A stretch of 22,730 bases of DNA, from positions 1 to 22,730 of the IMG/VR virus record IMGVR_UViG_3300010399_000388. One strand, written 5' to 3'. Origin of the DNA: a virus. Position numbers and translations under genes: made by a program. Shown in pieces: positions 20,726 to 22,730 of this stretch (its first letter is position 1; each line of letters opens with the position of its first letter). Under the pieces are notes generated by a model that did not search any database, was not told the origin of the DNA, and saw only the letters and a program-made list of their open reading frames with translations.

Positions 20726-22730
20726 TGCGAATCAAGTACCGAGATTTCACGGGTGGGCTCCACCTGTCCGCAAACCCGGACATCCAGGGGAGGAATTCGC
20801 TCACCCGTGCGCAGAACATTGCGGCGCCGATCGCAGGACGGCTCCGCTGCGCTTCGCCTGCGGATGTGCTCGCCGATAGCCCGGGGATCACCGTGGACGG
20901 GATTTTCGTCCTCAATGGTTTCTACCACATCGAGGGCACCACGGGCGGCGTACATCAGTGGCGCCGGCAGACCACCGCGGGCAGCGCGGGGTACACGACC
21001 TACACGCTCCCCCCGGCCGTTGGTGGTGGTGCGGCGTACGACCCTGCCGATGGGACCGGCGGGCAACAGCCCGCCGTAGTCCTACCGGTTAGCAGCAAGT
21101 CCACTGTCATCTACGCTCCCCCGACCGATGGGAAGCGTGAAGCCGTCTTCGCGCTCGATCGGCGCTCAAGCGCCCCGGGTCAGGCGATCAAGTTCTACTT
21201 CGAGGGGGACCCTGCCTCAGCGACCCCCGTGGTGCAGCGTTGGGGCATCTTGGCTCCTACCAAAGCGAACGTCACCGGGATCACTCTGGCGCTGGCGGCG
21301 CAGGGGCGGAAGTACATCAACACCCAGAACACGGACCCGATCGAAGCGAACCCGAACGCTGGGGCGGAAGTCTGGGTGGTGTCGTCTGGTGACGAGGATG
21401 GGCTGGCGACCTTCAGCTCGACGGGGATGCCATCATTCCAGAGCCCCCCCGCGATCAACGATGGCGGTGTGGAGTTTCTCCCCGCGGGCGGACAGTCGAT
21501 GAAGGTGCGCGCCGAAAAGAACGACGTGGTGCATTCCACGCTCGACTACTCTAGCGCGATTGACCTCACCACGTTCACGGGCGGTACGCTTCCCGCGGAT
21601 GGCGTGACCACCAGCGTGGATGCAGACTTCATCTCCTTCTTTGTCCGCGTCCGCCGTCCGAAGCATCTGGAGAACGTGGAGGTCACCTTCTCGACGGGAG
21701 ATCAGCTCTACAACAACTCCTACACCAAGGAGCTGACCTTCCGCCTCGTGGGGCGGCGAAAGCGGCGTAAGCTGATTGGCACCGGAGACTTGATCCCTGC
21801 GGGTAAGAAGATGCTCGATTTCCTGAAGGATAACCGGAACCTCCTGGACGATCTGTCGCTCTCCAACGAACTTGGCTTCCAGCAGATTCCCGTGGCGAAG
21901 AATACGTGGGCGCGGATCACGATCCCCAAGAACACCTTTGACCAGAACGGCTCACCGAGCTGGGCGGATATCCGCTCTGTCCGCTTCACGGTGCATGCGA
22001 ACTCCGAGGGGCGCACGGCAGTCTTCTTTGATCATCTCCGCATGCTGGGTGGCGTCGGAATGCAGGGGGATTACCAGTACACGCTGACCTACCGGAACTC
22101 TCGGACCGCCACGCGGTCGAATCCAAACATCGATCGGAAGGGCATCATTGCGACGGTCAACATTGCGAACGTGGAGCGGCAGGGCGTGGCCATCACGCTC
22201 CCGAGCTTGAACCTGGACCCCCAAACCGACCGCATCGAGGTCTGGCGGACCGTGGGGAACGGCGCCGAGTACTTCAAGATCGGCGAAGTGGAGATCGCAA
22301 GCCTGGGCGCCAACGGGCTCTTTACGCCCGGGGGTTCGTTCCGGGATCAGACCAGCGATTACATCGGGCTCCACACCGGGCACACCACGGAGTACACCCA
22401 AGTTTTCGGTGGGCATACCTGGCGGGGCAGCGCGGTCATGGAGACCGAGTCCCTCCCGATCGACAACGATTCCCCCAACGATCCCGCGTTCGCATTCCAG
22501 GATGCGGCAGGGGTCCACGTCGGGCGGATGTGGTGGACGCGGAACGTCAGTCAGCATGACACCAGCATCCTGCCCTTCCCGAACACCACTCAGGATGGAC
22601 AGGGAAACGTCTACTACTCGCCCATTGGGCGCTATGAAGCGGTGCAGTCGTTCGTGGTGGCGACCTCCGGTCGCACCGATCCCGTGCAGAAGATCGTCAT
22701 CTGGAATGACCGGCTGTTTGCCATCAGCAA
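20725..22730 (+). CDS. large tail protein, nozzle/tube-like (partial, 3' end off window)
   Basis: The frame is open from ATG 20725 (overlapping the previous stop) to the window end, giving at least 668 residues. The start KYRDFTGGLHLSANPDIQGR, with a following NSLTRAQNI and GRLRC, is typical of podovirus tail nozzle or tube proteins. These list a short 'FTGGL...' opening and have beta-propeller-like bodies. Residues about 300-445 look like an inserted carbohydrate-binding-type beta sandwich (NTWARITIPKNTFDQNGSPS, then FFDHLRMLGG). GDYQYTLTYRNSRTATRSNP and DRIEVWRT follow, typical of the nozzle body. The role as the tail's end channel is inferred. Confidence 0.65.
   Translation, partial: MRIKYRDFTGGLHLSANPDIQGRNSLTRAQNIAAPIAGRLRCASPADVLADSPGITVDGIFVLNGFYHIEGTTGGVHQWRRQTTAGSAGYTTYTLPPAVGGGAAYDPADGTGGQQPAVVLPVSSKSTVIYAPPTDGKREAVFALDRRSSAPGQAIKFYFEGDPASATPVVQRWGILAPTKANVTGITLALAAQGRKYINTQNTDPIEANPNAGAEVWVVSSGDEDGLATFSSTGMPSFQSPPAINDGGVEFLPAGGQSMKVRAEKNDVVHSTLDYSSAIDLTTFTGGTLPADGVTTSVDADFISFFVRVRRPKHLENVEVTFSTGDQLYNNSYTKELTFRLVGRRKRRKLIGTGDLIPAGKKMLDFLKDNRNLLDDLSLSNELGFQQIPVAKNTWARITIPKNTFDQNGSPSWADIRSVRFTVHANSEGRTAVFFDHLRMLGGVGMQGDYQYTLTYRNSRTATRSNPNIDRKGIIATVNIANVERQGVAITLPSLNLDPQTDRIEVWRTVGNGAEYFKIGEVEIASLGANGLFTPGGSFRDQTSDYIGLHTGHTTEYTQVFGGHTWRGSAVMETESLPIDNDSPNDPAFAFQDAAGVHVGRMWWTRNVSQHDTSILPFPNTTQDGQGNVYYSPIGRYEAVQSFVVATSGRTDPVQKIVIWNDRLFAIS

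Noticed and set aside
1-22730. CRISPR arrays, tRNA genes, insertion sequences, integrase or attachment sites
   Set aside because: No evenly spaced repeats, cloverleaf-like sequences, transposase frames or terminal inverted repeats were noticed, and there is almost no non-coding space. A tRNA or repeat-finding program could still show something missed by eye.

Overview
The window looks like part of the late (virion and lysis) region of a tailed bacteriophage, most likely a podovirus-type phage of a GC-rich bacterium. All credible genes lie on the + strand and are packed almost without gaps; the largest non-coding gap is 49 bases (11470-11518). Many starts follow AAGGAG-type ribosome binding sites, and stops and starts often overlap (TGATG, TAATG, TAGTG). 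Portal, scaffold-like, capsid, connector and tail genes appear in the expected order. No integrase, replication gene, tRNA, CRISPR array or convincing terminase is visible, so lifestyle and host cannot be settled. Hand-counted GC is near 60% in typical virion genes.

Layout. (1) 1-3280: a partial gene, then about a dozen very small genes joined head to tail. Several encode strongly basic, glycine- or proline-rich peptides and several encode single membrane helices. (2) 3284-8442: a 940-residue tail fibre with a duplicated module, a SleB-type cell wall hydrolase with a holin-like partner, and two beta-rich probable virion proteins. (3) 8475-14691: portal, a small helical protein, scaffold-like protein, an unknown 250-residue protein, capsid decoration candidate, HK97-type major capsid protein and a parallel beta-helix protein. 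(4) 14672-22730: two small overlapping genes, three connector-like proteins, a fibre protein, a small beta protein, a collagen-like fibre and the first 668 residues of a large tail (nozzle-like) protein that runs off the window.

The most striking feature is in region 4. Three free-standing endonuclease genes of three unrelated folds (zinc-finger HNH, LAGLIDADG, endonuclease VII-like) sit in gene junctions within about 4.5 kb. Parts of the neighbouring virion genes that touch them show codon use unlike the rest of those genes, as expected if each endonuclease arrived with short co-converted flanks. The second finding is the chain of tiny basic genes in region 1. One of its products (56 residues) has 14 basic and no acidic residues.

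Functions are assigned by reading motifs and gene order only; no database search was possible. Many small genes have no recognisable function and are described as such.
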